NCBI RefSeq assembly: GCF_910592395.1
Contig: NC_088308.1
Coordinates: forward strand, 20,103,501 to 20,167,500
Origin: Lineus longissimus
Lineage: Eukaryota > Nemertea > Pilidiophora > Heteronemertea > Lineidae
DNA length: 64,000 bases
Direction: 5' to 3'
Part shown: one piece after another, positions 11,131-23,000 of the stretch
Numbering within the stretch: position 1 is the first letter of the stretch
Layout of the letters: each line of letters opens with the position of its first letter
Translations under genes and position numbers: made by a program
The notes under the pieces: generated by a model
Seen by the model: the letters and a program-made list of their open reading frames with translations, nothing else
Database searches by the model: none
What the model was told of the DNA's origin: nothing

Positions 11131-14100
11131 ATGGACTTCATGGAGACTTTGCCCGCTTATCTTTCTCAGTTTTGTGTAATTTTTTTGTTGCTCACCGATC
11201 CTTGTCCATGTGGCTGTGCCGATTCACGGAGAAATGATTTTGCCACAAAGGAGACTGTGCGAAATGACACTGATACACTGGAAATGTCATATCTGAATGC
11301 TGTAAAGTTGACAACAGGTGAGCCGCTTCAAATAAGACTCTCAATGATTAGGGGAAAAAAGATAGAAAAAAATCATGCCTGTTTTGCGAGGTAGGCACAT
11401 GTCGATGTAGAGTGTGACCTTTTTGTACATTGTTGTACCTTTTGAATGTTTTGATTTATTTGAGGACAGGATTTGTCAGTTTTTAAAATGGCATAGAGTT
11501 TATATGACAATGTATCTTTTTGTGTCCAGTTTATGCTTGTGAGTTGTAGGAAACAATGGGGATGAAGGGGGGGGGCAGACATAGCAGAGAAAGTCAATGA
11601 CAAGTATGGTTCAGTTGAAATCTCAGTCATATGCACTTCTGATGAACAATTTTGACTATGAGAGGTTCAGTTGTTGATTGCACCATTATATTTTCAGGTG
11701 AAGTTGCAGTGACAATTAATTGCCCTCTTGATGCTGCTGTTGACTCAAATGTGACATTTTATGCCTGGGTCAACGATACAAGACCTGAGTCTGAGAAGCC
11801 AGCGTACTACACCATATCATGGTGGGACAACACTGTTGTACTGTCGTTTCCAACATTGAGATCCACCGTAGGAGGTTATGGAAACCTGACTAAAGTGTAC
11901 TCAGATGTTCCAGCTAAAGATTACACAATGTCAGTCACTGTCTTTGATAGTATTAACCTGTTTTACAAAGTGGCCACAGCATCAGAACCTTTCAATTTGA
12001 CAGGTAAAAGTTCAAGATTTATAGTGATTCTGATTGGCTGCCTCCTTATAGTGGCAGCATCTCACATAAAAATGGTAAACATGGGCCTGATCACCAGCTT
12101 TAGGAATTCGACATGTTTAAATATTTAGAGTATGATTTAGGACCTTCAATACAATATTTTCAAGCTTACATAACGGGAATACCTGGGCTAGATTTTTCAT
12201 GGAAAATACATGTATACCTTCATGCAGATTTTGACCCGAACCCCCCTCCCAACTCCCAGAGAGATCCATTTGCCCCCAGCACAATCAGAGATGTCAGCCT
12301 GAAAACTACAGCTCAATGTTTGTGATAGATTGTGCATTTTCACAATTTTGGCATTTCTGAATGATTTTGATAGTGACAGTCACATGTTAGACAAATGATT
12401 AACTATAAAATGTCTTTAGAGTGAAATACATTACTCTTGAGTTTTGGAAGTCTGTTCATGTGATTTTGTCACTGATTCTCTGAAAGGGGTCAATGGTCAA
12501 GTTTGAGCGTTATCTTATTGAGAGTGTCTTCAAGTTATTGAAGAGGTGTTACTGGCAATTTACCAGTTCATGATAATGCATACTTGTAAATTAACAAGAA
12601 AATTTTTTGACCTTCCTATTTTCTTGGCGTTTTTACATTGTGATATTTTAGAATGTAGTCTGAGATGACACCTTGCAATGATATGTCTAAGGTCCAATGT
12701 ACATGTATGTAAGATAAGATTCTTGCCAAACCATTAAAAATTAAAAATAGGTTTGAAAATTCCTGATTAATTTTCTTTAATCAGTTTTGAATTATCAGTT
12801 ATCTTATGTAAGGTTAGAATTAGAAGGACAGTGTACATGTACATGTATCTCAATTCATAAAAAAATGAAAAGTGGAAGTGGCTGAATAATATGAGAGATA
12901 CAAAATCCCTACAAATATGCAGATTCAGAGGCGATAATAGTGCTAGATGCTACTCCATCTTCAATGACCAAATTCCCTAAAGTTACAGAATGCCTTTATG
13001 TTTTGCTTTCAGAATCACTAAATGGTCTGATGTCTTTAGATCAAATCTGGTCGTTTGAAAGACAGGGAACCATTGTCTCCTCAAAGGTGCCATTTTCTTT
13101 AACCCTAAACCTGACAGACGTATTCTTATGGGAGAAAATAGAAACGCAATGGGTCATCGGCAACAGGACATACCATACACCATCAAACCCGTTGCATCTG
13201 AGCCTTCATATTGGACAAGTGGGACATTACACTGCTGAGGTCTATGTCACAGCTGATGTCAACATTGCAAATAAGACACTTACAAAGTACGGGAACTTCA
13301 CCAAAATGTTTGAAGTTGCTGGTGAGTAGCGATGTTTTCCTTGGAATTCTTCGTCTAATGATCTACTGAACGAAGAATGTTTGGAGGTATACTTCTTCTC
13401 CGAAATTATAAACCAGTTAAGTCTGAGCTTAGAAGTGCAATGTTATTTTCTTCCGAAAACCTTTTCTTCTGAAGTATCATGAGAGCAAGCAATTTGGCAT
13501 AGTTCTATAATTTTGAGTCAAACAATGCATTCTACAGGCATCCCCAGTCATGTTGATCATGTTGATCTACTGTATGGCCTATTGAGAAGCTTTTTGAGAA
13601 CGTGGCCCAGGGCCAAGTTAAACTAGACAGATATAGGCTACAATAGAGATGGGGTATTTATATCTGTCACATGCTTTATGGAGTCAATGGGGCAAGTAAA
13701 TAATGAGGTTCAAATTCAACATGAAGGGGAGGTTTTTATGGCAAGCTTTGCTTTGAATAGACACACTCCTATACAAGAAAATCAACCTTTGAATGGTGGG
13801 GGCTGAAATGTCAGTTTAAAAATTGAGGAAATATCTAGATGTTCTTACAAGTTTATCAAGGTTTTTTCAGTACTTGCTTTGAGTGCTTTAAGTAGGGACT
13901 CCTATGGAATAAATGGGTCTTAGGACGACTCAACAGTCATTTCTGAAATTAATTCCTGTGTCGTCATATCTGACTTGAAAGTACATCATTGTCATTAACT
14001 ACACAGCACTTAGCACTTCTACTATGCACTTATCAAGATGTATTTATATACAAATAAAGAAAATATATTAAATGATTATTTGTAAAAGATATTAACACTG

Positions 14101-15408
14101 AAAAAACAACAATATGTAAACTTAGTGAGCCTTTTAATTGACTATGAGCTTTGTTCCATTTTACTAATTTTCTGACTTTTAAAAATTTCCACAGAGCCCA
14201 TTGGTGATTTGACATTGATTGGTGACAGTACTTTAGGATTAAACAAGAAAACTGATGTAAATTTGACATTCACAGGAAGGTAAGAAATGATGTACTGTAC
14301 TGTTTTTCCAGAAAATTTCATAATTATACATGTATTAATTAGTAATTTGACTTAAGACAGTGGCGTTTCTGCTTGTCAGTTTTAGGAGTCTATCCTGAAG
14401 ATTTGGCATGCTTAAAACCTCTTCTTCTGTTTTCAGCATTCCAGCCTCTATATGCCTGACCATACAGAAGTATAAAAATACCGTGATCCCAAGTAACTAT
14501 AGCTGTACTATGTTCACATACTACGACCAGTTGGAAGCTTTCCCAATAAGAGCATCTTTCAATGAGACGGGAACCTACCAACTGAGGACAGATCTTGTAA
14601 ATAGAGTCAGCAATGCGTCAGAATACTTTTATTTTCATGTTTATGATGAAGGTAAGTTATAATGATATAAACTACAGCTGGTAGCATTAGTAAAAAGAGA
14701 GCCGAAATGACCTGAAGCAAAAGTCCCAGGTTTCGAACCCCAGGCTCTTGACCATCAGTGACTAAAATGATTACTTTCCCTTCCTACTCACATGTATTTT
14801 GACATTGGTGATTGGTTCTAGATGGGGAACCCAAGTAGCCAGCATTTGACCATCATACCATCTGAAGTACCAACTGTAGCTAGCCACAAACAATACTCTA
14901 CAGTGTACCTTCACATAGAGGAGTAGGGAAGCAGTAAGAACCAAAGGTCCCTTTTACAGGTTAATCTTACTAAAAAGTTAAAATTAATACATCTATTACA
15001 TTGTTTACTTCTTTGATTTCAGACCGAGACAGTGCCATCTATATTGTGCTTCCTGTATTATTTTCGATGGCCGGACTCCTCATCATCATAATAGGTGTAA
15101 TTGCACTTTTGAAGTATCAAAAGGAACCAAATGTAGAGACAGCAAACTTCGGCTTCCACATACACAAGGTTGAAACTCCATCATGGTTCACTAAATTACT
15201 CATAAAAATTCAAAAGTTCTTCCGCTCTGGAAAAAAACGGACGATGAATATCAATTTTGATGATGGACATTCCAACTCGAGTAGGCGCAGTAGCATTTCA
15301 TCATATGGCTCTGTGTTCGACAGCATGAGCGGGGACTATTCAACCAGTTCACCACCTAATAGTGCATCGGCACAGAAAATGTTCAATTCAAGAAATAGAG
15401 CGGTTTGA
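11131..15408 (+). CDS. TMEM130-like type I membrane glycoprotein
   Basis: Six exons: 11131-11317, 11698-12003, 13013-13321, 14195-14279, 14437-14651, 15023-15408; 1488 nt, 495 aa, phases agree. The start is the ATG at 11131 (MDFMETLP), which opens a hydrophobic signal peptide (about residues 1-30, FCVIFLLLT). A luminal part follows with many N-x-S/T sites and beta-rich exons of about 100 residues each (CPLDAAVDSNVTFYAWV; SLDQIWSFERQG; ICLTIQKYKN...YSCTMF...FNETGTYQLRTDL), then one membrane span (about 373-398, IYIVLPVLFSMAGLLIIIIG) and a 95-residue serine-rich tail. The last luminal exon matches the TMEM130 pattern of a Cys pair before a TGTYQL-type PKD strand; TMEM130 is related to PMEL and GPNMB. 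Exact orthology is inferred; a distant PMEL/GPNMB relative is the alternative. Confidence 0.68.
14690..14770 (-). other. weak tRNA-like/SINE B-box segment in intron
   Basis: On the minus strand, GGTTCGAAACC matches the Pol III B-box consensus, flanked by short CCTGGG/CCCAGG-like arms, and a T5 run follows downstream near 14691-14695. An A-box at the right distance is poor and no complete cloverleaf forms. At most a SINE remnant. Confidence 0.2.
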
Positions 15409-16870
15409 GTGATACTGGTGATTTTTACCTGATCTGTGTCTGACTCTGAGCCATCTTTAAAGGCCTCCCGTGTTCGTTCATAAATTTTTGAAAATTGCCC
15501 TTTGATTTGAAAATTTCTTATTGCGTAAATGTATGCTGAATATAGATTTCAACAATGTCGAGATATGTACTGATAAACAAATACTATATATGCTAAGTTC
15601 CAGTGAACTTGCTTGCATAATAACTGCGCTTGGGCAATGTTTATTTTTTTATACTTGAACCAAAAGTAAATACAATGACAAGGAGTGGTGTAGGCCTTTG
15701 AATATTTATAAGACAATACTGGGAAAATGTTCGTCAGTGTAAAAAAACATTTGCTAAGACTATCATCAGGTGGAAATAACACGTTTTTCTATTATCAAAA
15801 ACAATTGCTTGCTCTTGCTCGTGTACATAAAGGCTTCGCTAGATAGTGCATTTATCCTTACATGTATGTCAACTTATTTAAAGATAGACTTTTTTATGTT
15901 GCCATAGAAAAAAAAGGTGTTATGGGCAGAGACATGTATTCATCCACAGGCGGAAGTGTGGCACTGACACATAGTCCGTACTGAACTGTGAAGCTGTGGT
16001 AAATACATGACTGTGATGGGTGAAAGTGGATTTATTCTTCAATCTTTGGTGGATTCTTAATCTACTGAGCCAGGCCATAACGGGGATATACTTTTTGATA
16101 ATTAATTTAAGGAAATATTGTCTCACTGGCCAGTTTAGAACTTGTATTCTAATAGGCCCATATCAGTCCGCGAGTGACGATTTGATGGCGATGCTGTACA
16201 CAAATCAATTTTTCTCAGGCAATCGGTATTGGAATGTTTTGAATTTTTACTATTATTTCGATAAAACCCTCTTCATAACACATATAAAATTTGGTGGGAA
16301 TAAAAGCAGCCTTGGTGTACTTTTTTCACCAACCTATATTCATTAAAATGTACACAGAATGTACACGCTGGCTAATAGAGGTCTCTGGCCTTATGTTATT
16401 TTGTCAATTTGTGTGTTTTGCAAAAGTTGTATATAATATATGTTAGAAATGGTAGCAGGGACACACAGGCTGGGGGGGGGGGGGGCATGCTCAAAAACAG
16501 CAGGGAAGGTCCACTTTTCAAATAAACCCTACTGCTTTTTAAAGAAGACCCTATATCGGATCACTTTAAATGAGAGTTGTGTTATTTTGTACATAAGAAC
16601 ATTATCAGAACATGTACATGTATAATGAGATGATGCTAATCAATTGTAAATATGTTGTTGATAATAAAACCAATTCGTTAAAATTTGTCCTTTCGTCTTT
16701 TATTGAGATCTTAAGAGTATTTTGCTCATACTCACTGGAAGCTCGTTACAATCTTCCTCATGAACAATGTGCAATTAGGAACATGATAAGATGCATGCCA
16801 GACATCCAGTAACAGAATCGGCTGTTCTAGAGAGTTCTGCCATAGAGTCCTCTGGTCAGGGTGGTGTCCT
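15409..16870 (+). other. 3' UTR of the TMEM130-like gene and flank
   Basis: AT-rich, no coding signal. AATAAA occurs at 16299-16304 and 16663-16668, the two most likely polyadenylation signals. A run of 14 G lies at 16472-16485. Confidence 0.5.
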
Positions 16871-17449
16871 TTGGCCAGTGGCAGTGTTCCTCTCTATTTT
16901 TCATTAGCAAATTTATTTGCAATCTTTCTACAAAAAGTTCCTGGAGTTGACTACAATGTATGGGCCTACAAACTAACCACCTGGAGACAATATCACAATC
17001 AATTGGACTGCTTGTCCAGGGACAAGGGACAACTTGGGCGTGTGATTCCCCACCATTTCTTAAGCGAGTCTGTCAGAAAGACAAGAATATATCACCGGTA
17101 TGAGTTTGAGATACTGAACCACCTGCATGATGTTGTTGTAGCTGAACCCCCTCCAAGATCATCCAAGGTCGACAAGGTTCCGTCGGGAGCCATTTTTGGA
17201 TGAAAAATCTGACATCCCGGCCTGTCTGCCAAGCACAATTGATCAGGTACAGCTCATCCACTGAAAATCTACTATATTACAAGGTTCTGCTCCTTGTCTT
17301 GATAACTCTGCTCCAGATTACTTAGTCTCTTCTAAAAGTCTACTAACGTCTAGTCAAGTCTATCCATACATTTGTAGTCTCCTCACCTCATCTGGTCTAC
17401 TGCTTACCAGTTAAAACGTCCCCACTCCAAAACGTCCTCTACATGGTGG
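16871..17449. other. no gene supported
   Basis: An open frame on plus (16871-17203, 110 codons) matches nothing I recognise and has no splice or poly(A) context. It adjoins the minisatellite and retroelement remnant, so it could be transposon debris. Confidence 0.35.
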
Positions 17450-18112
17450 GAAAGATGAGGCAGTCACAGCCAGGCTGAATCAGTTCTGGCTGCTCCACCG
17501 TGTTCACAATAATTATGGTGAGAGAGATGAGACAGTCACAGCCAGGCCAAATCAGTCTTGGCTGCTCTGCCAAGTTGTCGACATGGTGAGAGAGATGAGG
17601 AAGTCACAGCCAGACCGAATCAGTTCTGGCTGCTCCACCGTGTTGACAACAAGATGAGCGAGATGAGACAGTCACAGCCAGGCCAAATCAGTCTTGGCTG
17701 CTCTGCCAAGTTGTCAACATGGTGACAGAGATGAGGCAGTCACAGCCAGGCCGAATCAGACCTGGCTGCTCCACCGTGTTGACAACAAGATGAGCGAGAT
17801 GAGACGGTCACAGCCAGGCCACATCAGTCTTCGCCGCACTGCCTAGTTGTTAATATGGTGAGAGAGATGAGATAGTCACAGCCAGGCGAATCAGTCCTGG
17901 CTGCTCTGCCAAGTTGTCGACATGGCGAGAGAGATGACGCAGTCACAGAGAGAGATGAGGAAGTCACAGCCAGGCCGAATCAGTCCTGGCTGCCCCACAG
18001 TGTTGACAGCATGATGAGAGAGATGAAACGGTCATAGCCAGGCCGAATTAGTCCTGGCTGCTCCACCGTGTTGACAACATTATGAGAGAGATGAGATAGT
18101 CACAGCCACAGT
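17450..18112. repeat. about 65-bp minisatellite with two alternating variants
   Basis: About ten units share GAGAGATGAG..CAGTCACAGCC and AGGC..AATCAG.. followed by TGGCTGCTC. Variant A reads GTCTTGGCTGCTCTGCC then AAGTTGTCGACATGGTG; variant B reads GTTCTGGCTGCTCCACC then GTGTTGACAACAAGATG. They alternate over much of the array, giving a higher-order dimer of about 130 bp. One unit near 17940 is truncated. The array runs directly into the retroelement remnant at its right end. Confidence 0.85.
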
Positions 18113-18384
18113 ACTTCGATCGTTTCTCCTCCGTACGTGCTAGGACGTGTCTGTCGGAGCTGACAGCTATCTCGATGATTAGGACCTCTTTTTCCTTCTC
18201 ATCGAAGACGAGCATGTCGGGGTGCCGGTGTTTTATAGGCGGGCCCGTGGGGACTAGCGAGTTCCAGAGCAACCTCAGCTTCTTTCCAGAGTACGAGTGG
18301 TCATTGGAACCGGCTTCTCGAGACCACATACCGATGGTATCTTTTATGGTGCTTTCATCAAAAGTATAAATTTACAAGTTATCA
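18048..18384 (-). pseudogene. C-terminal fragment of a non-LTR retrotransposon polyprotein
   Basis: The minus-strand frame open from about 18384 encodes IKDTIGMWSREAGSN, KLRLLWNSLVPTG, HRHPDMLVFDEKEKEVLIIE and IAVSSDRHV, then a basic stretch EEKRSKY. This is the pattern found after the reverse transcriptase in many invertebrate non-LTR elements: W/LW, x-HxxPD-hydrophobic, DKKEK, hydrophobic-E/D-IAVPxD, EKxEKY. It resembles a PD-(D/E)xK-type fold. No reverse transcriptase remains here. The frame runs out into the minisatellite. Clearly a dead 3' fragment. Confidence 0.6.
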
Positions 18385-20051
18385 TTTCTCATAATGTTTA
18401 AGGTGAATATATGACATATCGAACATGTCAAAACACAAAACTAGTTAGCTAATTCTGAAAACAATGGTTACTGAGGGTTTAACTCTTTCACTATAAGGTC
18501 ATTGTTTTATTAATCAAGTATGTTCAGACAAGTTGGAGACGCTTGATTGGCAAGTGTAATTAGTATAAGTCTTTCAATCAGAAACATGTTTGATTTGTCA
18601 AAGTTTGTATTATGTCTCCTTGGTGATTTTGTATTGTTATAGTTTTCATGGTAAATCAAAGATGGTATACGGTCATTCAGGTCTTGGACTCCAGCCTGTG
18701 AACACCAGATTTGGACTCGCCAATCTGTGACTGAAGCTATCCATTATATAAATGCTGTATTTTTAAGAATTTGGAATATTCAAGAAGAAAGGATCTCCAT
18801 CTTCAAGTTGTTTTGTCAGAACCTGATTATTCCCCCTATAATATATCCATCAATATGTGTCTTCTTGACTGATGTAAACAGTACCGGTACCATTATAGAG
18901 GATGTAGGGGCCTGCAATGGCTGCATGGGAGGAAGCTTCATGGGAGGAAGCTGCATGGGAGGATAGGTCATGTCCCAGACATCAACAATCGGTGATCCTC
19001 AATTTGGTCACCATCACATGCATGCATATCTTAGAATTAATTAACCATATTGCATATACATGGCTGTATAGCAAAATAGTCAAAATTAGCAAAGATGTGC
19101 ATATATTACTGTGCGACGAGTATTAGGTCAGCAGGCGTTCGTCTATTACACGATCACGACTACTTCAAAATACGTTGAGCAGAGAAACGAAAGTTTGATA
19201 CCTAACTAATTTCTGAAAGATCAATATTTTGGTTTTGCTAATGTGCCTTCATTATTATGTTCTTTCGTTTTCATCTCAAGAAATATCAACCTGAAAGTGA
19301 TCTTGATTTTATCGAGATACCTCTTACACCAATTAATATTCTAATGTACGAGTTTTTTTAATATATTTGCAATACTCAAAATATGGGTCATACCAGCAGA
19401 CCACAGGCCTAGTCTACATAACATGTATATTATAGGCCCCTACTATAAATCAGATACTTGGTCCTGGTCAATTGGACAGATTACCACTCGGAAGAGATTG
19501 TCCCCATGTTTATTAGAAATGTCTTTAGGACCGACTGACTGATGAGACTGTCCATATGATTATTGGAGATGTCTCTTAGACAAATTTCTCTTTGAGTAAT
19601 TTCTAATTGAGGAGCCAGCACAATTAAATACTCCATTGGCATAGAAATAATAATAATTAAATGAACAAGAGTTTTACAGATATATTGTTTTTCATGTAGA
19701 TACCAGCTACAACATGTCATGATTTTGCTCAACAAATTCTTCATTTTGATATTTAACAAGGTATGTGCATCATTTTTACAATACAAGATAAAACATTCTT
19801 TAGCTTTAAATGCGTATTACATAGAATTTCCTCTACAGCCGGTATATTAAGTGCGAATAATGCAGATATACTGTGAGATAGTAGTGACACCTATCATCAA
19901 CTTTGTATAACTAAATCAGGCCCATCTAGCTCCAGTCTCTCTAGTCTCCCATTAAAATGCTTCCAGCTAGAACTCATAATTCTGAGTTTTAGTAAATTGT
20001 CCATTCTTTGCAGATGATTGTGAAATGTTTATAGCTCTCCATGCCACCGAG
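18385..20051. other. intergenic region and CCDC57 3' UTR
   Basis: No gene seen. The CCDC57 transcript should end here; TTTATT at 19509-19514 is AATAAA on the minus strand and lies about 540 nt past its stop codon. A small 15-bp tandem repeat sits at 18919-18963. Confidence 0.45.
18919..18963. repeat. 15-bp tandem repeat, three copies
   Basis: Three copies of GCTGCATGGGAGGAA, the middle one with TTC for TGC. Not part of any supported gene. Confidence 0.9.
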
Positions 20052-23000
20052 TCAGTTCTTAACATTATAATTCCTCACATTAGTCTTTTTCTTGCCCTTT
20101 TTTCCAACTTTTCCTGCAGCTTTATCGGATAATATCACCCCCGACCTTGTCCGGGCTTCTTTCTTAGCTGGCTGTCCCTTCACTGTCCAACCGTTTGATG
20201 TCGATGGTGATGGCTGGACTGGTTCCTCCTGAGTCTTACGATCAGATATTTGGCTTGCTTCTTCTTCTATATGGGTGGGCAGCTGTGACACACCAACTAA
20301 AACAATACAATTCATTAGTAAGAGACAGAGATTTACTGTAAACTTTCTTTTAAACTTTAGTCACCAAGAATATTATCACAGTACAGTGAGATTTCTTTAA
20401 AAACTTGAATGATGATCACTTTTAGTCAATTGTCATCATCAGAAATATTTAATTTGAACCTTTTAATTTGAGAGAAGGAAACTGACAGTGAAATACTAAA
20501 ATCGTTTTGTTTTTTTTTATTCACGACTGCTCTTGATTCATATTGTTCCCTTGCTGAGATAGATACTTGATCACTCATACCTGCATGGGATGGTTCCCTT
20601 GATGTGAAAATACTCGGGCCCTCATCCACCATCTTCCAGAGGTCCTGAAGTGACTCCCCACCTACAGAAGATAAGCTCATAATCAGCTGAGGGTCCATGG
20701 CAGCAGGTGAGGAGGTCCGCTGAGTATTACCCATGCTACTTCCTGTAGCTCGGAAACCTGATGATCGCATTTCGCCTGAAAGAAATAAGACAATACGTTA
20801 TTTCTTTACTTAGCTGATGATATTAGAAGATAACAGAAGATGTAAATCTATTACCTTTTTGTTGATGAACTCATGCAACACATTTGTTCACTTGTTTTGG
20901 GTTACTAATACCAGGAGTTTTGTTTACTCAACTGCGGTTGAACATGAACATGTAGATAAAGAAGGATTTTTCACATCCACTATCCAGGCCTACTTAAAGC
21001 CTGACAACACCCTCAGGCCGCGCTTAGTGCGTCCAAAGGACTAACTGGAATAATACCCTCAGAAAAGATGGACAAATGCATAAAGTGGCTTATCATCAAT
21101 GTCTTTATTAAACACTTACCCTGAGGAGCTGAATGTGGCCTTTTAAGAATGGACGGAGGTCGATACTCATCGCTGTTTATATCTGATGAACTTTCTGAGT
21201 TGTAAACATGCTGGGCCGGCCTCCCTTTATCTGTACCTTTCTTCTGAGCAAAGGCAAGTTCCTGGAGAAAGAAACAGTTGAATAAGAGCGCAATTTGATA
21301 TGTTCTTTTTAATGATTGATGAGTCCCCCTTACTTGAAGGAAAGAATGAATAGACAGCTGTGAGCCGACACATGACCTCGACTCGTTCTTATTTCAGCAC
21401 TGTATTTTCTATAGGTGAACCCCCAATATTACACCATCTGGTACCCTTGGCAGGTAGCTATGACCACTGTGATGTAGGTTGGTAATGAGTGTTTTGTGCA
21501 GACCAGTCATTATAAATCTTGGTGATACGCACCATTGTGGAAGGACCCGCAGACTTATCAATTCATGAGATACAGAGATACAACAATTTTTTAAGTTCTA
21601 GTCTTCAAAGCAAACAACATACCTGTTTAGTCAGTTCATACTGTAGTTTTTCAAGTTGGTTTAGTTTATTCGAGACCATGTTATTCAAAGCGCGAGGGCT
21701 GCCTGGCCCCTGTGTTGGGTAGAGAGGCTCAGCTGGCATGACTTTAGGAGGCGCCTTTGGTGGGGCTGTTGGAACTTTGATACCTGAAAAGATTTTATCA
21801 AAACACATATTTTTTGGTCATTTTTAATCTGGACCTTTGATAGAAACAGGACATAATACTTGGTCAAGCAGCCTGATTTTGAAAACCAAAGCAAGGTAGT
21901 TAAGTTTCGAAAAATAAAGTAGACGAATCTCATTGATAACTGCAGAAACGTACCATTTTTAATTAACTCAGCTCTCATCCTGTTGCCGACTTCAATGAGC
22001 TGCTGTTTTTCCTTTGCCAATTGACTGATATGTTTGGCGGCCATCTTGAGTTTCCCTCGCAGTTGCGTCACCTGTGTTATACCGTGACCCACAGATTTGA
22101 ACGAGGCATCAAAACCTAGCTGGCTGTCCTGTCCAGCATGATGACGTCGGAGACGTTCCAATTCCTCATGGAGTTGTTGGATTACCAATTCCTGTAACAG
22201 TAATGCAAAATGAGAACATTTCTCTTGAATTCTGAATGAGAAATCCTGCTCAGACATAGATTTTAGCACTTAAATCACAGTGCCAAGCATGTCTTATTTG
22301 TTACCTGAACATAAAAATGTTAAGCCCTTTAACATTTTCCCGCATAGCCATAAGTTATTTACAGGCTATAAAGTGGTTCCACTAGATAGTCCAACAAACA
22401 TAAGGCATTCAGGACGTTCAAGCAGACATGTGAGTCCAAGTTGTCCAAATAACCTTTGTGACTTTACTAACTTGGAAGGGCACACAAGACTGTAAGCATG
22501 TAACATTGTAAGACAAAAATACACGTCTCAATCAGAATCGTACCTGTGCTCCATAGTTTATAGATGGATTCCTCTGAGCCATCTGCAATTTCATAGCAGA
22601 TACCTGAAGTACATAGAGCATTGGAATGAAAGACAGACAAAACAGTACAAAATAGTGGAAATTGGAGATTCTGCTGTAAACACTTTATTGGGAAGGAGCA
22701 GTTGGCTGAACATGACATACTTCCATGATTTAGTGACCATGATAAAGCGGGAATGTAGAGAAACACGTTTGGGTTTATACCCTTACGTCATATCTGTACT
22801 GAAACATTCTGCAGCCTAACCAGCATAGCCACAGCATTCTGCTGTTGCCATCGGCAGCACCTGGAATTGCTTCAATAAAACAATCAATGCCAAGCCTCAA
22901 CACTCCCTACCTGATTGCCAAGAGCAGTCGCCTCCATATTTCGTTCCAAATTCCCCTTGAAGTATTCATCAGCCTCTTTCCTCGTCTCTGCCAGCTCGAG

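Noticed and set aside
14690-14770. tRNA gene on the minus strand
   Set aside because: Only the T-arm/B-box is convincing; no cloverleaf or good A-box.
16871-17203. 110-codon plus-strand frame as a gene
   Set aside because: No recognised domain, no splice or poly(A) context; adjacent to repeats.
17450-18112. CRISPR-like array
   Set aside because: Units are contiguous and similar along their whole length, without unique spacers; it is a minisatellite in a eukaryotic genome.
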